In this document: positions 43,575 through 53,137 of the stretch, piece by piece
Layout: each line of letters begins with the position of its first letter
Numbering within the stretch: the stretch's first letter is position 1
Source: Paraburkholderia elongata
GTDB taxonomy: Bacteria; Pseudomonadota; Gammaproteobacteria; Burkholderiales; Burkholderiaceae
Direction of reading: 5' to 3'
Assembly (NCBI RefSeq): GCF_013177735.1
Contig: NZ_WOEZ01000019.1
Location: forward strand, 1-64,000
DNA length: 64,000 bases
Notes under the pieces: generated by a model
The model's input: the letters and a program-made list of their open reading frames with translations, nothing else
Databases searched by the model: none
What the model was told of the DNA's origin: nothing
Program-made: the position numbers and the translations under genes

Positions 43575-45220
43575 GCGATCCCAACGCAGATGCCCGCGAG
43601 CGGCCGACGATCCTCATTGCGGACGACACGCCTGCGAATTTTGGCGTGGTCGTCGATAGCCTGACAGAGCGCGGTTTTCGGGTACTCGTCGCACTCGATG
43701 GTGAAGAGGCGCTCGAACGCGCGCTGTTTTCGCAGCCCGACCTGATCCTGCTCGACGTGAAGATGCCGGGTATCGACGGCTTCGAGACCTGTAGGCGGCT
43801 CAAGGCGAATGAGCGCACGCGTGATATCGCAGTGATTTTCATGACGTCGTTGACGGGCGGCGACGATATGGTCGAGGGTTTTTCGGCCGGTGGCGTCGAT
43901 TACGTGGCGAAGCCAGTCCGCGTCAATGAAATGATGGCCCGGATCGAGACCCATCTTGCCCTGCGCGTGATGCACCGGCAGCTTGTCGCGCAGAACCGCC
44001 AGCTTCTGAACGAGGTGGCGGTACGCCAGCAGGCCGAAGCCGAATTGTCGCGCGCGCGCGATGTACTCGAGCAGCAGGTCCATCAGCGCACGAGGCAACT
44101 GGCGGAGTCGAATGTGAGGCTTTCCGCCCAGGTCGACGAGCGCCGCCGGGCGGAAGCGAAATTACAGGCGAGCGAAGCGCGCTTTCGCACGATTGTCGAA
44201 ACCAGTCCAATTCCGCTGTGCATTACGTCGATGCCCGAAGGCGTCATTCTGTACGCGAATGAACCGCTGCGTGAACTGTTCGGTCTCGATGCACGCACGG
44301 ACACTCTGACCAACATCGTTGATTTTTATGTGGATGCCGGCGATCGCGACCGGTTGGTGTCGCATCTGCGCAGGGAGGGCAGCTTCAGTAACAGCGAAGT
44401 CCACCTGCGGCGAGTGGACGGCTCGGCGTTCTGGGCCATGGCGACCGCGCGCGTGGCGACCTTCGGCGATGCGCCGGCGATCTATGTTGGCCTGAACGAC
44501 ATCACGTCGCGCAAGCGTATTGAGCAGGAGTTGTTCGAATCGCGCAATCAGTTACGCGAATTGTCCGCGTACATGGAGGCGATTCGCGAGGAAGAGCGCA
44601 AACGCATTGCGATGGAAATTCACGATGAACTGGGCCAACTGCTGACGGCCTTGAAGATGGACGTTTCGCTGCTGAAAATGCGCCTCGGCCATGATCCCGA
44701 CGCGATGCGCAAGGCTGACGACATGCGTGAACTTGTCGAGAAAACGATCTGGATGGTCCGCAATGTCGCGAACCATCTGCGGCCGGTGGCGCTGAACTTC
44801 GGGGTCGTTTCGGCGCTGGAGTGGCTGGTTGAAGACTTCGTGCGCCGCAACGGGATTCCTTGCCAGTTGCACATCAACGGCGGCGAGCCCGTGTTGCCGG
44901 AGGCTTGCGCCACCGCCGTGTTTCGCATTGTTCAGGCTTCGCTGACCAACGTTGGGCGCCATGCCAACGCGGCGCGGGTCGACGTGACGCTGACCAGCAC
45001 CGCGGCAACGCTCGACCTCCACGTGAGCGACGATGGCTGCGGTTTCGATCCGGCCATGGCGAGTACAGGCTATTCGTACGGTCTGCTCGGCATGCAGGAG
45101 CGTGCCCGCCTGATCGGCGGAGCGATGACGATCGACAGTGCGCAAGGCATGGGCACCGCCATTTCCATTCACATTCCGCTCGCAGGCGGGGAAAAAAATG
45201 ATCAACGTCCTGATTGCTGA
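43571..45220 (+). CDS. Receiver-PAS-HisKA_3 histidine kinase
   Basis: A 549-residue cytosolic protein with no membrane helix. Receiver about 12-130 (Asp in LILLDVKMPG, Lys in YVAKPVR), a coiled coil of about 60 residues, a PAS domain about 205-320 (FRTIVETSPIPLCITSMPEG), then a NarX/DesK-type kinase: dimerisation helix with the phospho-His in RKRIAMEIHDELGQLLTALK and an ATPase ending GLLGMQERARLIGG. It can receive phosphate from the upstream hybrid kinase and pass it to the NarL-type regulator at 45198, whose gene overlaps by 23 bases. This is a three-step relay. Confidence 0.85.
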   Translation: MSDPNADARERPTILIADDTPANFGVVVDSLTERGFRVLVALDGEEALERALFSQPDLILLDVKMPGIDGFETCRRLKANERTRDIAVIFMTSLTGGDDMVEGFSAGGVDYVAKPVRVNEMMARIETHLALRVMHRQLVAQNRQLLNEVAVRQQAEAELSRARDVLEQQVHQRTRQLAESNVRLSAQVDERRRAEAKLQASEARFRTIVETSPIPLCITSMPEGVILYANEPLRELFGLDARTDTLTNIVDFYVDAGDRDRLVSHLRREGSFSNSEVHLRRVDGSAFWAMATARVATFGDAPAIYVGLNDITSRKRIEQELFESRNQLRELSAYMEAIREEERKRIAMEIHDELGQLLTALKMDVSLLKMRLGHDPDAMRKADDMRELVEKTIWMVRNVANHLRPVALNFGVVSALEWLVEDFVRRNGIPCQLHINGGEPVLPEACATAVFRIVQASLTNVGRHANAARVDVTLTSTAATLDLHVSDDGCGFDPAMASTGYSYGLLGMQERARLIGGAMTIDSAQGMGTAISIHIPLAGGEKNDQRPDC

Positions 45221-45830
45221 CGACCACGCTGTAGTGCGTGGCGGCCTGAAACAGATTATCGCGACGACATCGGACATCGTCGTTGCCGCCGAGGCCGCGC
45301 AGGGTTCAGAAGTGCTTGAGCGGCTGCGTACGGGACGGTTCGATCTTGTGCTGCTGGACATGACGATGCCCGGGATCAGCGGGGTCGATCTGATTCGGCG
45401 CGTACGTGCTGAGCAGCCCCCCTTGCCCATACTCGTGCTGAGTATCCACAACGAGGCACAGGTCGTTTCGCGAGCGCTGCGGGCCGGGGCGACCGGCTAT
45501 GTGACGAAAGACAGTGATCCCGACGTTCTCCTCTCAGCGATCCGCAAGCTGGCCGGAGGCGGGCGCTTCATCGATCCGAAGCTGGTCGACGCCATGGTCT
45601 TCGAGACCCATTCCGGCGACGCGCCGCCGCACGAGGTTCTGTCCGACCGTGAATTCCAGGTGTTGCGAATGCTGGCTGCCGGCAATTCCATCAATGAGAT
45701 TGCCGAATCGTGTTCGCTCAGTGCCAAGACCATCAGCACCCACAAGATGCGTCTCATGCAGAAGCTCGGCCTCAACAACAACGCTGAACTGATCCGATAT
45801 GCAATCAGGCATGGGTTGGTCACGGAGTAA
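45198..45830 (+). CDS. NarL/FixJ-family response regulator
   Basis: A 210-residue regulator beginning at MINVLIADDHAVVRGG, inside the end of the kinase gene. The receiver is complete (ADDH pocket, Asp in LVLLDMTMPGISG, VLSIHNE, Lys in YVTKDSD). The output helix-turn-helix is LSDREFQVLRMLAAGNSINE then LSAKTISTHKMRLMQKLGL. It is the likely end point of the relay formed by the two kinases upstream. Good candidate target: the shared motif upstream of both binding-protein genes. Confidence 0.9.
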   Translation: MINVLIADDHAVVRGGLKQIIATTSDIVVAAEAAQGSEVLERLRTGRFDLVLLDMTMPGISGVDLIRRVRAEQPPLPILVLSIHNEAQVVSRALRAGATGYVTKDSDPDVLLSAIRKLAGGGRFIDPKLVDAMVFETHSGDAPPHEVLSDREFQVLRMLAAGNSINEIAESCSLSAKTISTHKMRLMQKLGLNNNAELIRYAIRHGLVTE

Positions 45831-45946
45831 GGCGTGCCTTTAGGGAAATCCTGAGCCTCGATCCAGCGTTTCCTGAATGCACAATCCATCGCTGCTGACG
45901 GAAAAAATTTCGCCGTTACCCCACGATTGTCATATGGGAACGAGTA

Positions 45947-46210
45947 GTGCGAGGGGCAGACGTGGTTGCGACGAAAAGCTCACTGCGCGGTTTGCGCGAA
46001 AAATTGCAGGCAACCGCGGGCGCGATGCCCGCCCGTTTGCTTGCGCTGCATGGTTCGCAGGACGGTCTGACCTGCCGGGTATGCATCGAAATCAGGCGGC
46101 CGGATGGTCCGATCGTGCTGTTCTTCTACCGGCACGGCGACGGTACCTGGCACGTATTTCCACCCGCGGACAACCTGGGCAGGATGGGCTTCGAGCGGCT
46201 TGTGGCGTGA
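45947..46210 (+). CDS. Small protein of unknown function
   Basis: An 87-residue frame with a GTG start (other GTG starts at 45962 and 45965 are possible). The sequence is soluble and protein-like (SLRGLREKLQATAGAMPARL, then GLTCRVCIEIRRPDGPIVLF, WHVFPPADNLG). It has a CxxC-like pair of Cys (TCRVC). No family is recognised. It sits in line with the relay genes and may belong to the same transcript. Confidence 0.45.
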   Translation: MRGADVVATKSSLRGLREKLQATAGAMPARLLALHGSQDGLTCRVCIEIRRPDGPIVLFFYRHGDGTWHVFPPADNLGRMGFERLVA

Positions 46211-46243
46211 CATGACAGGTCCGGAGGACAAGGGAGATCGCGG

Positions 46244-46453
46244 ATGAGCGCAGAGCATTCGGGGGAACTGTCGAGGCACGAGACAGAATTGCGTGCGTGG
46301 ATGAGCAAATGGTACGACCACGCATTTGCGATCGGCTTCATCCGGCCGCCTTTCATACTCGACGACGCGACCGCATCGAGGCTGGAAGGCTATTTCAACG
46401 TAGGATTGACGCCTGCGGAGGGTGTCAACGCGATCTTCGGCGTGGTTCATTGA
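46244..46453 (+). CDS. Small protein of unknown function
   Basis: A 69-residue soluble protein starting with MSAEHSGELSRHETELRAWM, with GGAGA about 10 bases upstream of the ATG. It contains LRAWMSKWYDHAFAIGFIRP and ends EGVNAIFGVVH. No family is recognised. It is between the relay genes and binding protein 2 and is followed by a hairpin, so it probably ends the relay transcript. Confidence 0.5.
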   Translation: MSAEHSGELSRHETELRAWMSKWYDHAFAIGFIRPPFILDDATASRLEGYFNVGLTPAEGVNAIFGVVH

Positions 46454-46458
46454 CCCGT

Positions 46459-46478
46459 CAGGCGCACTGAAGCGCCTG
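46459..46478 (+). terminator. Hairpin after the small gene
   Basis: CAGGCGC and GCGCCTG form a 7-bp stem with a six-base loop six bases after the stop codon. There is no T-tract. It would separate the relay genes from binding protein 2. Confidence 0.45.
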
Positions 46479-46521
46479 CTGCGCCAGCGGGAAAGCACGG
46501 TTTGCCAGCATGCGTTACGCA

Positions 46522-46531
46522 TGGCACGATG
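46522..46531 (+). promoter_or_regulatory. Motif shared by the two binding-protein genes (copy 2)
   Basis: TGGCACGATG begins 67 bases before the GTG of binding protein 2, matching 39714-39723 in sequence and distance. The surrounding dyad is weaker than in copy 1, and the sequences between motif and start have diverged, so the motif appears to be conserved. Confidence 0.5.
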
Positions 46532-46588
46532 AAAAACCATTCAGGCGCGAGCCTGTGCGGCAATGCGCCAATCCGGGCGCATCATCCC

Positions 46589-47482
46589 GTGTCGAGAAAC
46601 CAGCCATCCATGCATCGCAGGCGCTTTGTACTGGCCGCACTGGGCGCCGCAGGCGTGACGTTTGGCATGCCTGCGGCGCCGGCTACGCCCTTCGATATCG
46701 TCTATCCGCGTATTCGTCCTGGCGGCGATGTGCATGCTGCGTTTGCGCTCGCTGTCCTCGATCTGGCGATGAAAACGGCGAAAGCCTCCTATACCGCGCG
46801 GCAGGCCGAAATCGTCATGGAGCGTGGCCGTGCGCTGGCCGAACTGGCGAACGGCAACAACGCAATCAATCTGCACTGGACGAGCATGGAGGCGAAGGCG
46901 GAACGCGGGCTGAACGTGGTGCGGATTCCTATCCATCGCGGGCTGATCGGCTATCGGGTATTCGTCATAAGAAAAGATCGGCAAAAGGACTTCGACAGAA
47001 TTGAGCGCTTTTCGGATCTGAAGGCGTTCACGTGCGGCCAGGGGCTAGGATGGATCGATACCGATATCCTGACGGCAGCGGGCCTAGAAGTTCAGACATC
47101 GACTTACGAGACCATGTTCGAGATGACCCAGAGCGGGCGGGTCGACTATTTTCCGAGGGGCGTGATTGAAGCGTTCGCCGAACTGGAGGGCCGCCAGCAC
47201 CGTGAGCCTGATCTGGTGGTCGAGAAACGGCTGATGCTGAAGTATCGATCCGATTTCATTTTCTATGTCGCAACGGGTCACGAAGCCTTGGCGGATACGA
47301 TTGAGAAGGGGCTCGTGCTGGCGTATCGCGAGGGCGCCTACATGAGACTGTTCAACTCGCATCCCTACATTCAGGATGCGCTGGCCCGCACGAAGCCCGC
47401 GTTGCGGAAGACTTTTCAACTGGACAATCCCTATCTCTCCGAAGCGGACCGCAGAATTCCAGATGAATACTGGATGCTCTGA
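46589..47482 (+). CDS. Tat-like exported solute-binding protein, copy 2
   Basis: A 297-residue paralogue of 39781-40668. The leader MSRNQPSMHRRRFVLAALGA keeps the RRRF motif, and the GTG start is at the homologous place. Conserved blocks with copy 1 include MERGRALAELA, RGLIGYRVFVIRKDRQKDF, GQGLGWIDTDI, YFPRGVIEAFAELE and FNSHPYIQDALART. Differences cluster at possible ligand-facing loops (RIRPGGDVHAAF; LNVVRIPIH), so the two may bind different ligands. It lacks a transporter partner and is followed by a T-rich terminator and convergent minus-strand genes. Confidence 0.75.
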   Translation: MSRNQPSMHRRRFVLAALGAAGVTFGMPAAPATPFDIVYPRIRPGGDVHAAFALAVLDLAMKTAKASYTARQAEIVMERGRALAELANGNNAINLHWTSMEAKAERGLNVVRIPIHRGLIGYRVFVIRKDRQKDFDRIERFSDLKAFTCGQGLGWIDTDILTAAGLEVQTSTYETMFEMTQSGRVDYFPRGVIEAFAELEGRQHREPDLVVEKRLMLKYRSDFIFYVATGHEALADTIEKGLVLAYREGAYMRLFNSHPYIQDALARTKPALRKTFQLDNPYLSEADRRIPDEYWML

Positions 47483-47504
47483 CGGCGTCAGGACGGTTTT
47501 TTTT
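47479..47504 (+). terminator. Likely intrinsic terminator of binding protein 2
   Basis: CTGACGGCGTCAG overlaps the stop codon and can pair (CTGA/TCAG, possibly longer), followed by GACGG and a run of eight T (47497-47504). The T-tract is good; the stem is short. Confidence 0.45.
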
Positions 47505-47549
47505 GCTGGCACCAGCACCAGCCGCACGGGCGCGCCGTCGATGGACCGC

Positions 47550-48392
47550 TTACCCGGACCGGACTTTTCGCTGCCAGAAATCGCTTTCGACTTCGTCGAC
47601 GTCGTCGCCGTTATTACCGCTTGCCTCGTCGATCCATCGCCGCGCCCATTCGAATGCGTACTGTTGCGCCGCCTCGCTGTTCTTGAAGCTCGGGCCAATC
47701 AGCCCGGAACGGGCGATTCGCCGTGCATCCCGCACGATCTCGGCCCATCCGCGGAACCGGGCGTTGGCCACCGGATCGGCAGCAAGGTAGATGACGTAGC
47801 CGCGCGGGTCGAATTCGCATTTGCCTTTCGACGCAAGACCCATCCAGGGCGAGACAGTCCGATGGATGGACTGAGGGCGTTCAATCGGAGCGTGGGGTTG
47901 GATGCGCTCAGGCATGGTATGCGAAGAATTCGGGAGCTGCTGTGCGATCTGAGTGAACGTATCCACGGTATGACGTGGCTGCCGTGTGTCATGCGGTATC
48001 TGCCACGACGCCTGGTCTTTCCAGAACACCTGGCGAAGACCTTCATTCTTGGGCTGACGGTCAATGGCGCGTGGCGTGGCGTGGCGGAGTTCGAGCAGCC
48101 CGTCCGGGCCGCAACGAAGTGTGCGGCCGGCGTCCGAGAGTAGCCTGTGCATTTGCGCAAGGGCGCCGCTCGAACGCCACTTTTCGAAGCGGAGCCGGCA
48201 CGTCGGCACCGACGGAAAGGTGCCCGGCAACCGGGACCACGGTTCGCCGGTGGTGAGTATCCACAGCACAGCATTTGCCACAACGCGAACCTGCGCGCGA
48301 GGCCGGCCGCGTTGCCCATGAGCGATGGCGGCATCCGACAGGACGGGCGCCAACCGTAGCCATTCTTCATCACTGATTTCGTTGAAATGCAC
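47550..48392 (-). CDS. DUF4096 transposase-like domain fused to an unknown C-terminal domain
   Basis: A 280-residue protein. The GTG start at 48392 is supported by GGAGG five bases upstream. Residues 1-95 (FNEISDEEWLRLAPVLSDAA, then GRPRAQVRVVANAVLWILTT, WSRLPGTFPSVPTCRLRFEK) match the DUF4096 DNA-binding part of IS5/IS1182-type transposases. The DDE catalytic domain is absent. Instead, after a polar linker (about 100-190), there is a compact C-terminal domain of about 75 residues (FDPRGYVIYLAADPVANARF, then GWAEIVRDARRIARSGLIGP). This points to a domesticated transposase DNA-binding domain, perhaps a regulator. It lies beside the binding-protein unit. Confidence 0.7.
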   Translation of the reverse strand: MHFNEISDEEWLRLAPVLSDAAIAHGQRGRPRAQVRVVANAVLWILTTGEPWSRLPGTFPSVPTCRLRFEKWRSSGALAQMHRLLSDAGRTLRCGPDGLLELRHATPRAIDRQPKNEGLRQVFWKDQASWQIPHDTRQPRHTVDTFTQIAQQLPNSSHTMPERIQPHAPIERPQSIHRTVSPWMGLASKGKCEFDPRGYVIYLAADPVANARFRGWAEIVRDARRIARSGLIGPSFKNSEAAQQYAFEWARRWIDEASGNNGDDVDEVESDFWQRKVRSG

Positions 48393-48445
48393 GCTGTCCT
48401 CCACATACCCATTGCATTGCGCGGGGCCCGGTGTTTCCGGTCGCG

Positions 48446-48754
48446 CTACGCGCTGCTCGTCGCCCACGTTGATAGGGACGACAGGACAAGCAGATCCTCG
48501 ACACAATCCGATAGCTCGCAGAGTTCCTGAAACGAGGCACCTTTGGCGTCGTAAGGATGTTGTCGTCTGAGATCGCGTAGTGCGTTGCCGAGGCGCCGGA
48601 GGGCCTCGGGGTCGCTGTTCGTCAGCGGCCAGCCTCTTAACAGATGCGTCAGCGGCACGACGCTTCTGCTTTCGCACCACAGGTCGAAAAGGTGCAAGCA
48701 CATCGCGTTGATATGCTCGATAGAGTTTTCTCGCTCAGACAGGTAGGGGAACAT
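48446..48754 (-). CDS. Small soluble protein with WCESRSV core, copy 2
   Basis: A 102-residue protein paralogous to 40871-41212: LFDLWCESRSVVPLTHLLRG, then WPLTN, and LCELSDCVEDLLVL align with copy 1. Start ATG of MFPYLSERENSIEHINAM. No signal peptide or membrane helix. It is transcribed toward the DUF4096 fusion gene (54-base gap), so the two may form an operon. Function unknown. Confidence 0.6.
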   Translation of the reverse strand: MFPYLSERENSIEHINAMCLHLFDLWCESRSVVPLTHLLRGWPLTNSDPEALRRLGNALRDLRRQHPYDAKGASFQELCELSDCVEDLLVLSSLSTWATSSA

Positions 48755-49007
48755 GACAGCACCCGGATAAAGGACGATTGGCTTGCATTCATCGTATGCG
48801 GCCAGTTATCGCGGTGCTGTCGGGACATCGAGAAAAAACGCACGGTCGATGCTGAACTTGGGGTCAGGGAATCCCTAAGGGGGGGCTGCAGGCAGATCCG
48901 CGGATATCGATGGCCGCGCGCTTGTCGAACCGAGACGCGTGGCTCCCGCGGTCAGCATGGCTGCGGGACGGGAAGCGCGTCAGCGCTTCTCGCACTCACC
49001 CCCGCAC
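48755..49007. other. Region between the small gene and phnY
   Basis: About 250 bases with no gene. It must hold the promoter of the minus-strand small gene and the 3' end of the phnA-phnY transcript; no clear hairpin was found. Confidence 0.3.
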
Positions 49008-50462
49008 TCACCATGGCAGCGAGTAGGTCTTCGTATTGGTAAAGCTCTTCATGGCCTCTTGCACGCCTTCTTTGTAGCCGAGTCCCGAGTCCTTCACGCC
49101 GCCGAACGGCGTGAGTTCGAGCCGGTAACCGGGCACTTCGCGCACATTCACGCTGCCCACTTCCAGTTCGGTGATGAACCGCGTGATGTAGTCGAGGCGG
49201 TTCGTGCAGACCGATGATGACAACGCGTAATCCGTGCAATTCGACATGCGGATCGCTTCGTCGATGTTGGCAAAGCGCATGATCGGCGACACCGGTCCGA
49301 ACGTCTCGTACTTGACGAGCGGCATGTCGGGCGTGACACGGTCGACCACCGTCGGCGAGTAAAGCGCGCCGTCGCGGAGGTTGCCCGCAAGCAGACGGGC
49401 GCCGCGCGACAAGGCGTCGTTGACCTGGCGTTCGCAGAACTGCGCGGCCGCTTCGTCGATGACCGTTCCCATATCGACCGAACTATCCGCCGGATTGCCA
49501 TACTTCCACGCGCGTGTCTTTTCCACGACGAGATCCGTGAAGCGGTCGGCAACCGCCTCGTGCACCAGCATGCGCTTGATGGCGGTGCAGCGCTGGCCCG
49601 AATTCTTATACGAGCCCGACACGGCGAGCGAGCTGGCTTCGTCGAGATCGGCGTCTTCCATGACGATGATCGGGTCGTTTCCGCCCAGTTCGAGCACGGC
49701 GCGCCGGTAGCCCATCCGCGAGGCAATCGATTTGCCGATCGAAACGCCGCCAGTGAAGGTGATGAGATCGATCGCGGGGTTGGTGATCAGCTCGTTGGCA
49801 ATTACGCTCGGGTCGCCCGTCAGCACCTGAAGCATCTGCACGGGCAGGCCTGCCTCATGGAGAATGTCGGCAAGCAGATAACATGACAGCGGCACTTTCT
49901 CCGACGGTTTCACAACGATGCGATTGTTCGTTGCAATCGACGGCACGATCTTGTGCGCGACCTGATTCATCGGATGGTTGAACGGCGTAATGGCGGAGAT
50001 CACGCCCAGCAACGGATCTCGTTGCGTGTAGACGCGCCGTTTCTTTCCGTGAGGCGTGAGGTCACACGAGAAAATCTGGCCATCGTCTTTCAGCACTTCG
50101 CCGGCGCCGAAAACGAGCACGTCCGCGACGCGGCCGGCTTCATAGATCGAATCCTTCTTGCACAAGCCGGCTTCCGCCGTGATGAGGGCGGCGATTTCTT
50201 CGGTGCGTACACGCACTGCGTCGGCCGCACGACGCAGGATCGCGGCTCGTTCATAGCGGGTCAGCGCCGGACGATACGCGCGCGCGAATTCGAACGCGCG
50301 GCGCACGTCCTCGAGCGTCGCTTTCGGCACGGTGCCGACGAGCGTGCCATCGTAAGGGTTGCGCACTTCGATCACTTCGTCGCGAAAGATCTTTTCGCCG
50401 CCAATGCGCAGCGCTTCATGACGCACCTGCCATTGAGCCTTCATTTCAGCAACAGCGTTCAT
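49008..50462 (-). CDS. phnY: Phosphonoacetaldehyde dehydrogenase
   Basis: A 484-residue aldehyde dehydrogenase that oxidises phosphonoacetaldehyde to phosphonoacetate with NAD+. Signatures: ISAITPFNHPMNQVAHKIVP for coenzyme binding, Glu in VLELGGNDPIIVMEDADL, and the catalytic Cys in SGQRCTAIKRMLV. The start MNAVAEMKAQ is chosen because the frame further upstream is antisense to nothing conserved and the start sits 13 bases after the phnA stop. The assignment to PhnY rests on the cluster: phnA upstream, phnW and an AEP transporter nearby. A general aldehyde dehydrogenase is the alternative. Confidence 0.85.
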   Translation of the reverse strand: MNAVAEMKAQWQVRHEALRIGGEKIFRDEVIEVRNPYDGTLVGTVPKATLEDVRRAFEFARAYRPALTRYERAAILRRAADAVRVRTEEIAALITAEAGLCKKDSIYEAGRVADVLVFGAGEVLKDDGQIFSCDLTPHGKKRRVYTQRDPLLGVISAITPFNHPMNQVAHKIVPSIATNNRIVVKPSEKVPLSCYLLADILHEAGLPVQMLQVLTGDPSVIANELITNPAIDLITFTGGVSIGKSIASRMGYRRAVLELGGNDPIIVMEDADLDEASSLAVSGSYKNSGQRCTAIKRMLVHEAVADRFTDLVVEKTRAWKYGNPADSSVDMGTVIDEAAAQFCERQVNDALSRGARLLAGNLRDGALYSPTVVDRVTPDMPLVKYETFGPVSPIMRFANIDEAIRMSNCTDYALSSSVCTNRLDYITRFITELEVGSVNVREVPGYRLELTPFGGVKDSGLGYKEGVQEAMKSFTNTKTYSLPW

Positions 50463-50475
50463 GTCTGATCCCCGG

Positions 50476-51726
<1,251 letters not shown>

Positions 51727-51781
51727 CTAGGGTAAGTCGGGTGATGGAGATGTGGCGTTGTGTGGCAAAGTGAGGCAATAC

Positions 51782-51818
51782 TTGACATTAAAATTGATGC
51801 TTTGTAGATTGTCAACAA
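51782..51818. promoter_or_regulatory. Overlapping divergent promoters with PhnR-type operator
   Basis: Plus strand: TTGACA (51782-51787), 17 bases, TAGATT (51805-51810) leading to phnS. Minus strand: TTGACA (51815-51810) with TTTAAT (51792-51787) 17 bases on, leading to phnA. TTGTCAACAA (51809-51818, TTGT-N2-ACAA dyad) covers the phnS -10 and the phnA -35. The 11-base string ATTGTCAACAA recurs in the phnR promoter at 59467-59477, which makes it a good candidate GntR/PhnR operator. Confidence 0.65.
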
Positions 51819-51950
51819 CAGACAAGAATTTCAAAGAGTCGAAGGCAGTTGTCAGGAGGGTTGCTCAAGAGGCTTGCAACACGCTGTGGTCCCGTAGCAC
51901 CGGTCGTTTTCGTCGCTGGCCGCGACGCCACTTTCTCAAGGGGTCTGGAA

Positions 51951-53006
51951 ATGAAGGAAAAGTCGGGGTTTAAAAATCGCAGAGGTCGTCTGAATCTGGC
52001 GCTGCGCTGTCTGGTGGCTGCCACCGTCACGCTCGGCGCAGTCCAGTTCGCGTACGCGAAAACGCAGTTGCTCGTCTACACGGCGCTCGAAGACGAAGCG
52101 ATGAAGCCGTATAAGGACGCGTTCGAAAAGGCCAATCCGGATATCGAAATCCGCTGGGTGCGCGATTCGACTGGTGCGGTCACGGCCAAACTGCTCGCCG
52201 AAAAGAACAATCCGCGTGCCGACGTGGTGCTCGGGCTCGCGGCATCCAGCCTCACGCTGCTCGATCTGCAGGGAATGCTGATGCCCTACGCACCGAAGGG
52301 CTTCGACAGTCTGACGCGCAAGTACAGCGACGCGAACACGCCGCCGCGCTGGGTGGGCATGGACGTGTGGGGCGCGACGGTCTGCTACAACCGCGTCGAA
52401 GCGGAGAAGCGCCACCTGCCTAAGCCGACGTCATGGGAAGACCTCACCAAGCCGGTCTACAAGGGCATGATCGTGATGCCGAGTCCGGTGTCGTCCGGCA
52501 CCGGCTATCTGGATGTGACGTCGTGGCTGCAAACGTTCGGCGCAGACAAGGGCTGGAAGTACATGGACGCGTTGGACAAGAACGTCGCGCAATACGTGCA
52601 CTCGGGCTCGAAGCCCTGCACGTTGGCGGGCACCGGAGAATTTCCGATCGGTATCTCGTTCGAATTCCGTGGACACGAGTTGCAGGCGCAAGGCGCGCCC
52701 ATCGACCTGATCTTCCCGAAAGAAGGGCTTGGCTGGGACATGGAAGCGACCGGCATCATGAAGACGACGAAGCAGCCGGAAGCGGCCAGGAAGCTTGCGG
52801 ACTTTATGGCCAGCAAGGAGGCCAATGAAATCACCGCGCAATGGTGGGCGATTGTTGCGTACCCCGGCGTCGCGAAGAAGCTCTCGGGCATCCCCGACAA
52901 CTATTCGGAACTGCTCGTGAAGAACGATTTCACATGGTCGGCCAAGAACCGCGACGCAATTCTCGAAGACTGGCAAAAGCGCTACGGCAACAAGGAGCAG
53001 AAGTAA
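51951..53006 (+). CDS. phnS: 2-Aminoethylphosphonate ABC transporter, substrate-binding protein
   Basis: A 351-residue exported binding protein starting at MKEKSGFKNRRGR, with a hydrophobic segment ending FAYA. The mature part follows the family-1 iron/AEP binding pattern (LLVYTALEDEAMKPYKDAFE, DSTGAVTAKLLAEKNNPRAD, SPVSSGTGYLDVTSWLQTFG, GTGEFPIGISFEFRGHELQA). It delivers 2-aminoethylphosphonate to the PhnT/permease complex. First gene of the transport operon, after the divergent promoter. Confidence 0.85.
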   Translation: MKEKSGFKNRRGRLNLALRCLVAATVTLGAVQFAYAKTQLLVYTALEDEAMKPYKDAFEKANPDIEIRWVRDSTGAVTAKLLAEKNNPRADVVLGLAASSLTLLDLQGMLMPYAPKGFDSLTRKYSDANTPPRWVGMDVWGATVCYNRVEAEKRHLPKPTSWEDLTKPVYKGMIVMPSPVSSGTGYLDVTSWLQTFGADKGWKYMDALDKNVAQYVHSGSKPCTLAGTGEFPIGISFEFRGHELQAQGAPIDLIFPKEGLGWDMEATGIMKTTKQPEAARKLADFMASKEANEITAQWWAIVAYPGVAKKLSGIPDNYSELLVKNDFTWSAKNRDAILEDWQKRYGNKEQK

Positions 53007-53037
53007 GGCCAGACTCAAAGGCCAGGCTCAGGCCAGG
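53006..53037 (+). repeat. Tandem repeat at the phnS stop
   Basis: AGGCCAGACTCA and AGGCCAGGCTCA in tandem with one base between, then a partial GGCCAGG, beginning at the last base of the phnS stop codon. Probably a slippage product; compare 57110-57139. Confidence 0.7.
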
Positions 53038-53137
53038 TCTTGACGAGCGCCGGGGCGCGCGCTGCGCGACCCCTGAACGATGCGGCGATGCAGCGGCAGT
53101 GCGTCGCCGCCATGCGGGCAAGGAAGCGGAGGAGCAG

